In this document: in pieces, positions 1-6,508 of the stretch
How positions within the stretch are numbered: the stretch's first letter is position 1
How the letters are laid out: the number at the start of each line of letters is the position of its first letter
Assembly: GCA_905373785.1 (NCBI GenBank)
Contig: CAJPUK010000059.1
Location: forward strand, 1-12,521
Length of the DNA stretch: 12,521 bases
Reading direction: 5' to 3'
Source of the DNA: an uncultured Johnsonella sp.
Lineage (GTDB): Bacteria > Bacillota > Clostridia > Lachnospirales > Lachnospiraceae
The notes under the pieces: generated by a model
What the model was told of the DNA's origin: nothing
Database searches by the model: none
What the model saw: the letters and a program-made list of their open reading frames with translations, nothing else
Translations under genes and position numbers: made by a program

Positions 1-206
1 TAGTTTTATTAAAAAATATGAAAAAAAATATTACACATTATATAATCAGTATATAAAATAAAGGTTTATTATAAAAGTTTTATAATTCTAAAGCAATTAT
101 AAGTTGTAAGGGATAAGATAAAAGATATAAAGTATTAAATCGGATATAAAATAAAAGTGTAAAATTGAAATGCTGTTTTTGCTTCGGATTTGTTGACGGA
201 TGAATT
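1..206. other. AT-rich stretch without a supported gene
   Basis: This edge of the window is very AT-rich. The one open frame across it (minus strand, about 66 codons) has low-complexity composition, no convincing ribosome site and overlaps the hicB terminator, so I do not call it a gene. A TTGACG at 193-198 followed 18 bp later by TATTAT (217-222) resembles a weak plus-strand promoter, but the -10 falls inside the hairpin at 207-255, so it is not called. It is most likely the 3' flank of hicB. Confidence 0.5.
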
Positions 207-255
207 AAAATACCACTATTATAAAGCTCTGTATGCTGTATGATAGTGGTGTTTT
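207..255 (-). terminator. Putative terminator hairpin downstream of hicB
   Basis: Inverted arms lie at 207-219 and 243-255: AAAATACCACTAT against ATAGTGGTGTTTT, 13 pairs with one G-T wobble. The unpaired part is 23 nt. Read on the minus strand, the hairpin follows the hicB stop codon by about 12 nt and ends in TTTTAATT, a modest U tract. The A/T ends are symmetrical, so it could also act on plus-strand transcripts. The loop is long for a strong intrinsic terminator, which lowers confidence. Confidence 0.55.
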
Positions 256-266
256 TGAAGTATTTT

Positions 267-677
267 TTAGAGAAGATCATTCTTTTTGGTATAGTTGTCT
301 TTTATACCGATATACTCCTTTAAGCCTCTTTGCAATATTGCTGAAAAGTTTGCCGACTTGGCTTCTGCGAGGTCATTTAGCCATTTGGGAATAGTAAGAG
401 TTTTTTTAACTGCTTGAGTATCAACTTTGTCTTTAAGTAAATCAATCCATAATTCTACAAAAATAATATTACTTTCATTTTCTGCAATTGAAGGTTCAGG
501 TAATTCTTTATTATTTTTCAGGTAGTGAAAGGCTACTGCTTCAAGCACATCTTTAGCATTGACAAAAACTTCTTCTAAAGTCTCGGCATCGGTAAAACAG
601 TTTTCAAAATCTATAAACTGTGCATAAAATATACCATCTTCTTTTTTTACTTTACATGGATACAATATTTTATTCAT
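267..677 (-). CDS. hicB: HicB-family antitoxin (orphan)
   Basis: This encodes a predicted type II antitoxin-like protein of 136 residues. Start: I chose the ATG at 677 (MNKILYPCKV). Its AAAGGAG ribosome site lies about 11 nt upstream, inside a TTG-initiated extension to 704 that I reject. Domains: residues 1 to about 60 fit the HicB partial RNase-H-like fold (YPCKVKKEDGIFYAQFIDFENCFT, here split as YPCKV, DGIFYAQF and ENCFTDAETLEE, then an Ala/Val helix). The C-terminus (VKKTLTIPKWLNDLAEAKS, then NFSAILQRGLKEYIGI) reads as a ribbon-helix-helix DNA-binding domain of the kind used for autoregulation. In the family, HicB neutralises the HicA mRNA interferase and represses the operon. Context: no HicA-like frame of 50-80 codons is visible upstream or downstream within the window, so this copy appears solitary. 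Family assignment is fairly sure; function without a toxin is uncertain. Confidence 0.8.
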   Translation of the reverse strand: MNKILYPCKVKKEDGIFYAQFIDFENCFTDAETLEEVFVNAKDVLEAVAFHYLKNNKELPEPSIAENESNIIFVELWIDLLKDKVDTQAVKKTLTIPKWLNDLAEAKSANFSAILQRGLKEYIGIKDNYTKKNDLL

Positions 678-857
678 AGAGGTTATCACTCCTTTCTGTG
701 GCAAAAAAAAATAAAATACAATTATTAATTACTGTCTTGAAAATATACCGAATACCGGTAAGTCTTGCAGTGCAATATTATAATAACTTACTGTCCCAAA
801 CTTTTTCTTATTTTTGACAGCTTTTACCACCTTTTTTGTAAGGCTTGATTTTAGTAC

Positions 858-884
858 ATAATTCTTCCTTACAATAAGAATTAT
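858..884. repeat. Second dyad over the -10 and transcription start
   Basis: A perfect inverted repeat has 9-bp arms ATAATTCTT (858-866) and AAGAATTAT (876-884) around a 9-bp centre. It abuts and overlaps by 2 bp the dyad at 883-903 and covers the -10 and start point of the minus-strand promoter. It could be a second operator or a 5'-end RNA hairpin. AT-richness makes chance less unlikely than for the neighbouring GC-containing dyad. Confidence 0.45.
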
Positions 885-908
885 ACGTGTTTTACACACG
901 TATGTCAA
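880..908 (-). promoter_or_regulatory. Consensus sigma-A promoter directed toward hicB
   Basis: On the minus strand, TTGACA (plus coordinates 903-908) is followed by exactly 17 bp and TATAAT (880-885), a perfect match to consensus. Transcription should start near 873, giving a leader of about 195 nt before the hicB ATG at 677. No better promoter is seen closer to hicB. The spacer is occupied by a perfect dyad (883-903), so the promoter is probably controlled. Confidence 0.75.
883..903. promoter_or_regulatory. Operator-like dyad inside the promoter spacer
   Basis: A perfect inverted repeat has arms ATACGTGT (883-890) and ACACGTAT (896-903) around a 5-bp centre. It spans the spacer of the minus-strand promoter and touches both the -35 and the -10. 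Another copy of the half-site core, ATACGT, lies at 915-920. The position fits a repressor site. The HicB ribbon-helix-helix domain is one candidate binder, by analogy with autoregulated toxin-antitoxin operons; this is an inference. Confidence 0.55.
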
Positions 909-1043
909 TAGTATATACGTTTAAATAAGTTAAAATTAAACATAGTTTATGCTTGGAAGAATTAATATACGGCAAGCATTATTGTATCAAAAAACTTGAT
1001 AAATGCAACAATAAGAATATGACAGTATTCATAAAAATAATTG

Positions 1044-1072
1044 TTGACAAAGTTGCTTATATCTGTTATAGT
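1044..1072 (+). promoter_or_regulatory. clpB promoter
   Basis: TTGACA (1044-1049), a 17-bp spacer, then TATAGT (1067-1072) preceded by the extended -10 element TGT (1064-1066). The start point should be near 1079, leaving a short leader before the ATG at 1103. A 7-bp dyad overlaps the -10 and start. I see no CIRCE operator (TTAGCACTC, 9 bp, GAGTGCTAA) and no CtsR heptanucleotide repeat. Confidence 0.75.
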
Positions 1073-1084
1073 ACATATATAACA
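1064..1084. promoter_or_regulatory. Dyad over the clpB -10 and start site
   Basis: Arms TGTTATA (1064-1070) and TATAACA (1078-1084) are perfectly inverted around 7 bp. They cover the -10 and predicted transcription start of clpB, where a repressor would block initiation. One arm is constrained by the -10 itself, so part of the symmetry could be fortuitous. Confidence 0.35.
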
Positions 1085-1102
1085 AACCTAAGGGGGTTGA
1101 AT

Positions 1103-3685
1103 ATGAATATAAATAAATTTACGCAAAAATCAATTGAAAGTATAAATAATACAGAAAAAATAGCCTATGAATACGGTAATCAAAAGCTGGAGCAGTTACA
1201 TTTGCTGTATGCTTTGATTATGATAGAGGATTCTTTAATAAAGAGTTTACTTGAGAAGATGGAAGTACCTGTTACAGGGCTTGTAAATAATCTGGAAGAA
1301 AGACTTGCAAAACTTCCCAAGGTAAGCGGAGCCGACAAGTATATGAGCAGTGAGCTTAACAGGGTGCTTATTGATGCCGAAGATGAGGCAAAGCGAATGT
1401 CCGACGAGTATGTGTCTGTAGAGCATCTCTTCCTTTCCTTGTTAAAACACCCCGACAAGGAAGTAAAAGAGGTATTTAAGCTTTATGACATAACAAGAGA
1501 TAAGTTTCTAAAGGCTCTTGCAACTATAAGAGGGCATCAAAAGGTAACTTCGGATAATCCTGAAGCTACCTATGATACACTTAATAAGTATGCTACGGAT
1601 CTGGTGCTTAGGGCTAGGGAGCAAAAGCTTGACCCGGTAATCGGAAGAGACTCAGAGATAAGAAATGTAATCAGAATACTTAGTCGTAAGACTAAAAACA
1701 ATCCGGTATTAATAGGTGAGCCGGGAGTAGGTAAGACTGCGGTAGTTGAGGGACTGGCACAGAGAATAGTAAGCGGTGATGTGCCGGATATGCTTAAGTC
1801 CAAAAAGCTTTTTGCACTTGATCTTGCCGCTTTGGTGGCAGGTGCCAAATACAGAGGTGAGTTTGAGGAAAGGCTTAAGGCGGTATTGGATGAAGTTAAG
1901 AAAAGCGAAGGCGAGATAATCCTTTTTATAGACGAGATACATACCATAGTAGGTGCAGGTAAGACCGAGGGCAGCATGGATGCCGGCAATATGCTAAAAC
2001 CTATGCTTGCAAGAGGTGAGCTGCACTGTATAGGTGCAACTACCCTGGATGAATACAGGAAGTACATAGAAAAGGATAAGGCACTGGAAAGAAGATTCCA
2101 GCCGGTCATGGTATTGGAACCTACAGTGGAAGATACCATATCAATACTCAGAGGATTAAAAGAAAGATATGAGACCTATCACTCAGTAAGAATTACCGAC
2201 TCCGCTTTAGTAAGTGCGGCGGTACTTTCAAACAGGTACATAAGCGACAGATTCTTACCCGACAAGGCAATAGATCTGGTGGACGAGGCTTGCGCCCTTA
2301 TAAAGACGGAGCTTGATTCAATGCCTACCGAACTTGATGAGTTGAGAAGACGCTGTATGCAAATGGAGATAGAAGAGGCTGCCTTAAAGAAAGAAGATGA
2401 CAGTTTATCAAAGGACAGACTGGAACATTTGCAAAAGGAGCTTGCAGAACTTAAGTCTGAGCTTAATGAGCAGATGGCAAGATGGGATCATGAGAAAAAG
2501 CAGGTTGAAGCCTTAGCCCAAATCAGGGAAGAGATAGAGCAGGTCGGAAGACAGATAACCGCCGCCGAGCAAAGTTACAATCTTGAAGAGGCTGCAAAGT
2601 TAAAATACGATACCCTGCCCAAGTTAAAAGAAAAACTTCAAAAAGAAGAAGAGCAGCTTAAGGAAGAAGACCTTAAACTGGTACATGAGGTGGTTAATTC
2701 GGAAGAAATAGCCCGTATCATATCAAGATGGACGGGAATACCCGTAAGTAAGCTTAACGAGTCCGAAAGAGCCAAGGTACTGCACTTGGATGAGGTATTA
2801 AAGAAACAGGTAATAGGACAGGAGGAAGCTGTAGAAAAGGTGTGTGAGGCTATACTTCGTTCAAAGGCCGGTATTAAAGATCCGAGTAAACCTATAGGCT
2901 CCTTCCTTTTCCTCGGACCTACCGGAGTAGGTAAGACCGAGCTTGCCAAGTCTCTTGCCAAGGCTTTGTTCGATGATGAGAACAACATGGTTCGTATCGA
3001 TATGAGTGAGTATATGGAGAAGTTCTCGGTAAGCCGCCTTATAGGTGCGCCTCCGGGATATGTAGGTTATGACGAAGGCGGACAGCTGACAGAGGCGGTA
3101 AGAAGAAAGCCTTACTGTGTAGTACTTTTGGATGAGGTGGAAAAGGCACATCCGGATGTATTCAATGTACTTTTACAGGTGCTTGATGACGGAAGGATCA
3201 CGGATTCTCTCGGAAAGACCGTAGACTTTAAGAATACCATTATCATCATGACCTCAAACATAGGCTCAAGCTACCTGCTTGAAGGTATAGAATCAGGTGA
3301 GATAGAAGAGGCTACAAGGGAAATGGTAATGCAGGATCTAAGAAACCACTTCAGACCTGAATTCCTTAACCGACTTGATGAAATCATTATGTTCAAGCCG
3401 CTTTCTAAAGACAGTATAAGCAATATAGTTGAACTTATGCTTGATGATATCAGACAGAGGATAGCGGACAGAGAATTAAGCCTTGATTTAAGCCCTAAGG
3501 CAAAGGAATATATAGTAGAGTCAGGTTATGACCCTATGTATGGAGCAAGACCGCTTAAGAGATTTTTACAAAAGCATGTGGAAACTGCGGTGGCAAAACT
3601 TATACTCAGTCAGGACTTGCACAGCAAAGATAATATCTATATAGATATGGATAATGATAAATTAGTTGCCAAAGTGGCAAATTAA
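1103..3685 (+). CDS. clpB: ATP-dependent disaggregase ClpB
   Basis: Hexameric AAA+ chaperone of the cytoplasm that, with DnaK, threads and rescues aggregated proteins. It has 860 residues, the usual ClpB length. Start: the ATG at 1103 has AAGGGGGT 6-7 nt upstream and gives the canonical MNINKFTQKSIE; the frame is open back to a TTG at 953, but that region holds the promoter. Order: Clp N-domain (about 1-145); NBD1 with Walker A GEPGVGKT (205-212), pore loop KYRGEFE (249-255) and Walker B FIDE (275-278); a long coiled-coil M-domain (about 400-525), which separates ClpB from ClpC/ClpA; NBD2 with Walker A GPTGVGKT (605-612), pore loop GYVG (652-655), Walker B LLDE (675-678) and sensor 2 GARPLKR (814-820). 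No ClpP-binding IGF-type loop is seen. It is monocistronic: its own promoter and terminator bracket it. Confidence 0.97.
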   Translation: MNINKFTQKSIESINNTEKIAYEYGNQKLEQLHLLYALIMIEDSLIKSLLEKMEVPVTGLVNNLEERLAKLPKVSGADKYMSSELNRVLIDAEDEAKRMSDEYVSVEHLFLSLLKHPDKEVKEVFKLYDITRDKFLKALATIRGHQKVTSDNPEATYDTLNKYATDLVLRAREQKLDPVIGRDSEIRNVIRILSRKTKNNPVLIGEPGVGKTAVVEGLAQRIVSGDVPDMLKSKKLFALDLAALVAGAKYRGEFEERLKAVLDEVKKSEGEIILFIDEIHTIVGAGKTEGSMDAGNMLKPMLARGELHCIGATTLDEYRKYIEKDKALERRFQPVMVLEPTVEDTISILRGLKERYETYHSVRITDSALVSAAVLSNRYISDRFLPDKAIDLVDEACALIKTELDSMPTELDELRRRCMQMEIEEAALKKEDDSLSKDRLEHLQKELAELKSELNEQMARWDHEKKQVEALAQIREEIEQVGRQITAAEQSYNLEEAAKLKYDTLPKLKEKLQKEEEQLKEEDLKLVHEVVNSEEIARIISRWTGIPVSKLNESERAKVLHLDEVLKKQVIGQEEAVEKVCEAILRSKAGIKDPSKPIGSFLFLGPTGVGKTELAKSLAKALFDDENNMVRIDMSEYMEKFSVSRLIGAPPGYVGYDEGGQLTEAVRRKPYCVVLLDEVEKAHPDVFNVLLQVLDDGRITDSLGKTVDFKNTIIIMTSNIGSSYLLEGIESGEIEEATREMVMQDLRNHFRPEFLNRLDEIIMFKPLSKDSISNIVELMLDDIRQRIADRELSLDLSPKAKEYIVESGYDPMYGARPLKRFLQKHVETAVAKLILSQDLHSKDNIYIDMDNDKLVAKVAN

Positions 3686-3691
3686 TACAGA

Positions 3692-3729
3692 GATACAAAA
3701 AGGCTGTCAAAGGGCAGCTTTTTTGTATT
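3692..3729 (+). terminator. clpB intrinsic terminator
   Basis: A 17-bp stem (3692-3708 with 3713-3729) has a 4-nt AAAG loop. The core is GGCTGTC against GGCAGCT with wobble pairs, flanked by an A tract and a TTTTTT run. It begins 7 nt after the clpB stop. The A/T ends make it potentially bidirectional. Confidence 0.9.
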
Positions 3730-3828
3730 GTAACAGGGTATAAAAAAATATGACAAAGAGTAAATTTTTTACTTGATTATTAAGGAACGAAATAGGGAAA
3801 TCACCGGTATTTCTACTTGATTTTAAAT

Positions 3829-3858
3829 TTGGTGTAAGGGCTTGTTATATGCTATAAT
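3829..3858 (+). promoter_or_regulatory. plsC promoter
   Basis: A perfect extended -10, TGC-TATAAT (3850-3858). The -35 is weak: TTGGTG at 3829-3834 with an 18-bp spacer. The start should be near 3865, leaving about 25 nt of leader with GAGGTAG as the ribosome site before the ATG at 3890. Confidence 0.65.
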
Positions 3859-3889
3859 AGGAGAATAAAATATAGAAATGAGGTAGATA

Positions 3890-4618
3890 ATGATTCGAGC
3901 ATTTTTTGTTATATTGGAGATTATAGGATTTTTGCTTTTTTTCATACCTGTACTGCTCATAATATATATAGTAAGAATATTTAACAAAAAGCTGTCGGGT
4001 GAGATGGCACAGTACTTTATAAGAGGGGTTTTAGGCCTCGTTTTAGCGACTACCGGCTCAAAGGTGGAACTTAGAGGTTTGGAGAATATACCTGATGAGG
4101 CGGTACTTTTTGTGGGCAATCACAGAAGTGACTTTGATATAGTTATAGCCTATGCCAAGACTCCCAAAAGGCTGGGTTTTGTTGCAAAGGATGAAATGAG
4201 TAAAATACCTCTTTTGGCACAGTGGATGAGACTTTTAGACTGCACCTTTCTTGACAGAAAAGATGTGAAGAAGGGAATGCAGAGTATATTGCAGGGTATA
4301 GAAAATATCAAAGAAGGTACTTCCATGTGGATATTCCCTGAGGGTACAAGATATTCCGATACGCCGGCTGATGAGGTACAGGAATTTAAAGAAGGTTCAT
4401 TTAGAATGGCACAAAAAGCAGGATGTCCTGTAGTGCCTGTAGCTATACATGCAAGCGATAAGATATTTGAGGCGCAAAAACCCAGGATAAAAGCGGCTAA
4501 TATAATTATGGAGTTTTGCAAACCTATAAGGATAGATGAGCTTGATTCCATGCAGCAAAAGAAACTGGGAGTAATCTCAAGAGAAGAAATTACACGGACT
4601 TTAAGTAAAATGGTATAA
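3890..4618 (+). CDS. plsC: 1-acyl-sn-glycerol-3-phosphate acyltransferase (PlsC family)
   Basis: Membrane-bound enzyme that transfers an acyl chain to lysophosphatidate to make phosphatidate, the precursor of bacterial phospholipids. It has 242 residues, typical of PlsC. Start: ATG with GAGGTAG just upstream. Residues about 4-30 form a hydrophobic membrane anchor. Acyltransferase motifs are all present: NHRSDFD (77-83, the HX4D catalytic pair H78/D83), FLDRKDVKKG (120-129), FPEGTR (149-154, phosphate binding) and VVPVAI (181-186). It is bracketed by the clpB terminator and the flavodoxin promoter and has its own promoter. I see no hairpin terminator after it, so readthrough into the flavodoxin gene is possible. 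The family call is secure; exact acyl acceptor specificity is not visible. Confidence 0.93.
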   Translation: MIRAFFVILEIIGFLLFFIPVLLIIYIVRIFNKKLSGEMAQYFIRGVLGLVLATTGSKVELRGLENIPDEAVLFVGNHRSDFDIVIAYAKTPKRLGFVAKDEMSKIPLLAQWMRLLDCTFLDRKDVKKGMQSILQGIENIKEGTSMWIFPEGTRYSDTPADEVQEFKEGSFRMAQKAGCPVVPVAIHASDKIFEAQKPRIKAANIIMEFCKPIRIDELDSMQQKKLGVISREEITRTLSKMV

Positions 4619-4658
4619 AAATAGCATTTATTACTAAAATGATTATATGAAAATGACA

Positions 4659-4687
4659 TTGACAAAGCCGGGGTAAAATCATATATT
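4659..4687 (+). promoter_or_regulatory. Flavodoxin promoter
   Basis: TTGACA (4659-4664), exactly 17 bp, TATATT (4682-4687): near consensus. The start should be near 4694, with an AAAGGAA ribosome site before the ATG at 4727. It should support strong independent expression. No Fur-type dyad is obvious at the site. Confidence 0.75.
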
Positions 4688-4726
4688 TAGAAAAACAAAG
4701 AGTTAAATATAGAAAGGAATAGTATA

Positions 4727-5161
4727 ATGAGTAAGGTATTAGTAGTTTACTTTAGCCAAACCGGCAATACAGAGGCTATGGCAAAGGCTGTAGCGGATGG
4801 TGTGGAAGCTGCGGGAAAGGAAGCAAAGCTTGTAGAAGCTGAGAATGCAAGTGCTGCCGATTTGGAGGCGGCAAGGGTATTTGCACTGGGTTCACCTGCA
4901 ACAGGAACAGAAGAAATAGATGATTCCTATATGGCACCTTTGATGGATGAGATAGAAGGAAGTCTTTCAGGTAAGAAGGTGCTGTTGTTCGGTTCATATG
5001 ACTGGGGCGACGGAGAGTTTATGAGAACTTGGGAAGAAAGAGTTACATCTGCCGGTGCGGAGCTTGTAACAGGTGCAGGCATTACTGCAAACTTAAGTCC
5101 GGATGATGCTGCTGTTGAAGCCCTTAAAAAGGCAGGAGAAGAGTTGGCAGCACTTATATAG
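4727..5161 (+). CDS. Short-chain flavodoxin
   Basis: Small soluble FMN protein that carries low-potential electrons between redox enzymes, as a replacement for or companion to ferredoxin. It has 144 residues, the usual short-chain length. The FMN phosphate loop is SQTGNT (10-15) after the beta strand KVLVVYF. The second flavin-contact loop is GSPATGTEE (55-63), and the third is GSYDWGDGEFMR (89-100) with Trp93 placed to stack on the isoalloxazine, as in clostridial flavodoxins. The protein is strongly acidic, as expected. A near-consensus promoter and a strong terminator isolate it as a single-gene unit. Which electron partner it serves cannot be read from the context. Confidence 0.95.
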   Translation: MSKVLVVYFSQTGNTEAMAKAVADGVEAAGKEAKLVEAENASAADLEAARVFALGSPATGTEEIDDSYMAPLMDEIEGSLSGKKVLLFGSYDWGDGEFMRTWEERVTSAGAELVTGAGITANLSPDDAAVEALKKAGEELAALI

Positions 5162-5180
5162 TTTAAGATAATTAAGAAGA

Positions 5181-5239
5181 GGGCTGTTGCAAAGTAGAGA
5201 TTGTGTAAGAATCTTAAAATGCGGCAGCCCCTTTTTTTT
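5181..5239 (+). terminator. Flavodoxin terminator with branched loop
   Basis: The stem GGGCTGTTGC (5181-5190) pairs with GCGGCAGCCC (5221-5230): 10 pairs, two of them G-T, followed by C and eight Ts (5232-5239). The 30-nt loop carries its own small hairpin, AGATT (5198-5202) with AATCT (5210-5214). It starts 19 nt after the flavodoxin stop. Confidence 0.85.
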
Positions 5240-5254
5240 AATGCACTGTTGGTA

Positions 5255-5260
5255 TATAAT
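5255..5260 (+). promoter_or_regulatory. Candidate -10 of the pheA promoter
   Basis: A perfect TATAAT lies at 5255-5260, 37 bp before the pheA ATG. The region where the -35 should be is the T run of the preceding terminator (TTTTTT at 5232-5237, 17-bp spacer), a poor match. The start would be near 5267, leaving about 30 nt of leader and no room for a T-box or attenuator leader. Confidence 0.5.
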
Positions 5261-5297
5261 TAAGTCTTATAGAATTCAGAGGTGTAAAAGAGGTATT

Positions 5298-6440
5298 ATG
5301 AGCAAATCGGATTTATTGGATATAAGACAAAAGATAGATGATATAGACGAAAAAATAGTAGAACTTTATAAAAAAAGAATTGATGTATTAAAGGATGTAG
5401 CCGAGTACAAGAAGGCAAATGCAAAACCCGTACTTGATATTGCCAGAGAAGAGGAGAAGATATCAAGCTTAAAGTCCAAGGTGGAAGGAGAGTTTTACAA
5501 AAAAGCCGTTGAGGAATTATATGGGCAAATAATGAGTACTTCAAGGCTTTATCAATATTCAATTATAGACAGCGAAGTAAAGAGTTCATCCTTCGGTTTT
5601 AAAATGCTTGATAAGCTTCCCGATACAGATGCAAATACCAAGGTTGTATATCAGGGTATAGAGGGGGCTTATTCCAATATAGTTGCAAAAAAGTATTTTG
5701 CAGGCAAGGCGAAATTATACAATGTAAGAAGCTTTGAAGAGGCTATAATTGAGGTTCTTGAAGAAAGAGCCGACTATGCACTGCTGCCCATAGTGAATTC
5801 TTGTGCAGGACCCGTATGGGAGGTATATGATTTATTAAGGGAATTGTCAGTATATATAGTAGCGGATTACGAGTATAATATAGAACATGCACTTATGGCG
5901 GTTGAGGAAGCAAGTTTAAGTGATATAAAAAGTGTATGTTCGCATATACAGGCACTTAGTCAGTGCAAAGAGTATCTTGCCGAGCACAAAGACTGGCAAA
6001 AAATAGAAATAGCCAACACGGCACTGGCGGCAAAGAAGGTAAAAGACGATAAGGACCCTACACAGGCGGCTATAGCGGCAAAAGAGGCTGCCGGGATATA
6101 CGGACTGAAAATACTTAAAGAGCAGGTAAATAAATTCAAACATAATACTACAAGATTTGTAGTGCTTAGTAAGCAGAAAATATATCAAAGCGGTGCGGGT
6201 AAACTGAGTATAAGCTTTGAACTTAAGCATAAGCCGGGAACCTTATATAAGATATTGGCAGCTTTTTTATTTAATGATATTAATATGCTGAACATAGAAT
6301 CCCGTCCGATACCTGAAAAAGTGTGGGAATACAGATTTTTTGTAGACCTGGAAGGAAGTCTGCATGAGTCCAATGTAAAAGATGCCATTTACTTTATAGA
6401 ACAAAATACTAAGGAATTCAGGATATTGGGAAATTATTAA
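5298..6440 (+). CDS. pheA: Bifunctional chorismate mutase/prephenate dehydratase (P-protein)
   Basis: Converts chorismate to prephenate and then to phenylpyruvate, the committed route to phenylalanine. It has 380 residues. Start: the ATG at 5298, preceded by AAAGAGGT, gives the canonical chorismate mutase N-terminus; an open extension back to 5187 runs through the terminator and promoter and is rejected. An AroQ-type mutase occupies about 1-90, with candidate active-site residues R10, R27, K38/K39, D47, E51 and Q86. The dehydratase occupies about 116-292, with VVYQGIEGAYS (117-127), SHIQALSQC (215-223) and the TTRF motif (284-287). An ACT regulatory domain occupies about 303-378, with HKPGTLYKIL (311-320) and ESRP (334-337), the phenylalanine-binding signature, so feedback inhibition is expected. 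Odd: PIVNS (164-168) replaces the usual PIENS, and SHIQ replaces SHPQ. It is followed after 68 bp by ppk1 without a visible terminator. Confidence 0.95.
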   Translation: MSKSDLLDIRQKIDDIDEKIVELYKKRIDVLKDVAEYKKANAKPVLDIAREEEKISSLKSKVEGEFYKKAVEELYGQIMSTSRLYQYSIIDSEVKSSSFGFKMLDKLPDTDANTKVVYQGIEGAYSNIVAKKYFAGKAKLYNVRSFEEAIIEVLEERADYALLPIVNSCAGPVWEVYDLLRELSVYIVADYEYNIEHALMAVEEASLSDIKSVCSHIQALSQCKEYLAEHKDWQKIEIANTALAAKKVKDDKDPTQAAIAAKEAAGIYGLKILKEQVNKFKHNTTRFVVLSKQKIYQSGAGKLSISFELKHKPGTLYKILAAFLFNDINMLNIESRPIPEKVWEYRFFVDLEGSLHESNVKDAIYFIEQNTKEFRILGNY

Positions 6441-6508
6441 CAATATATAGTTAAATATCAATGTTTCGATACATTATTAGCCAAAGAAAAGCTGATGAGG
6501 TAATGACT

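Noticed and set aside
80..280. Minus-strand frame of 66 codons left of hicB
   Set aside because: AT-driven low-complexity composition, no ribosome site, and it overlaps the hicB end and its terminator hairpin.
729..875. Minus-strand open frame of about 46 codons in the hicB leader (ending FGIFSRQ)
   Set aside because: No ATG, GTG or TTG near its 5' end with a ribosome site, and it does not resemble HicA; its length is within chance for this composition.
953..1102. N-terminal extension of ClpB from a TTG at 953
   Set aside because: It runs through a good promoter and lacks a ribosome site; the ATG at 1103 gives the canonical ClpB start and length.
1570..2139. Long minus-strand frame inside clpB
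   Set aside because: Antisense shadow of a conserved coding region, with Ser/Leu-rich composition and no recognisable domain.
5187..5297. N-terminal extension of PheA
   Set aside because: It begins inside the flavodoxin terminator stem and spans the promoter; the ATG at 5298 has a ribosome site and the family N-terminus.
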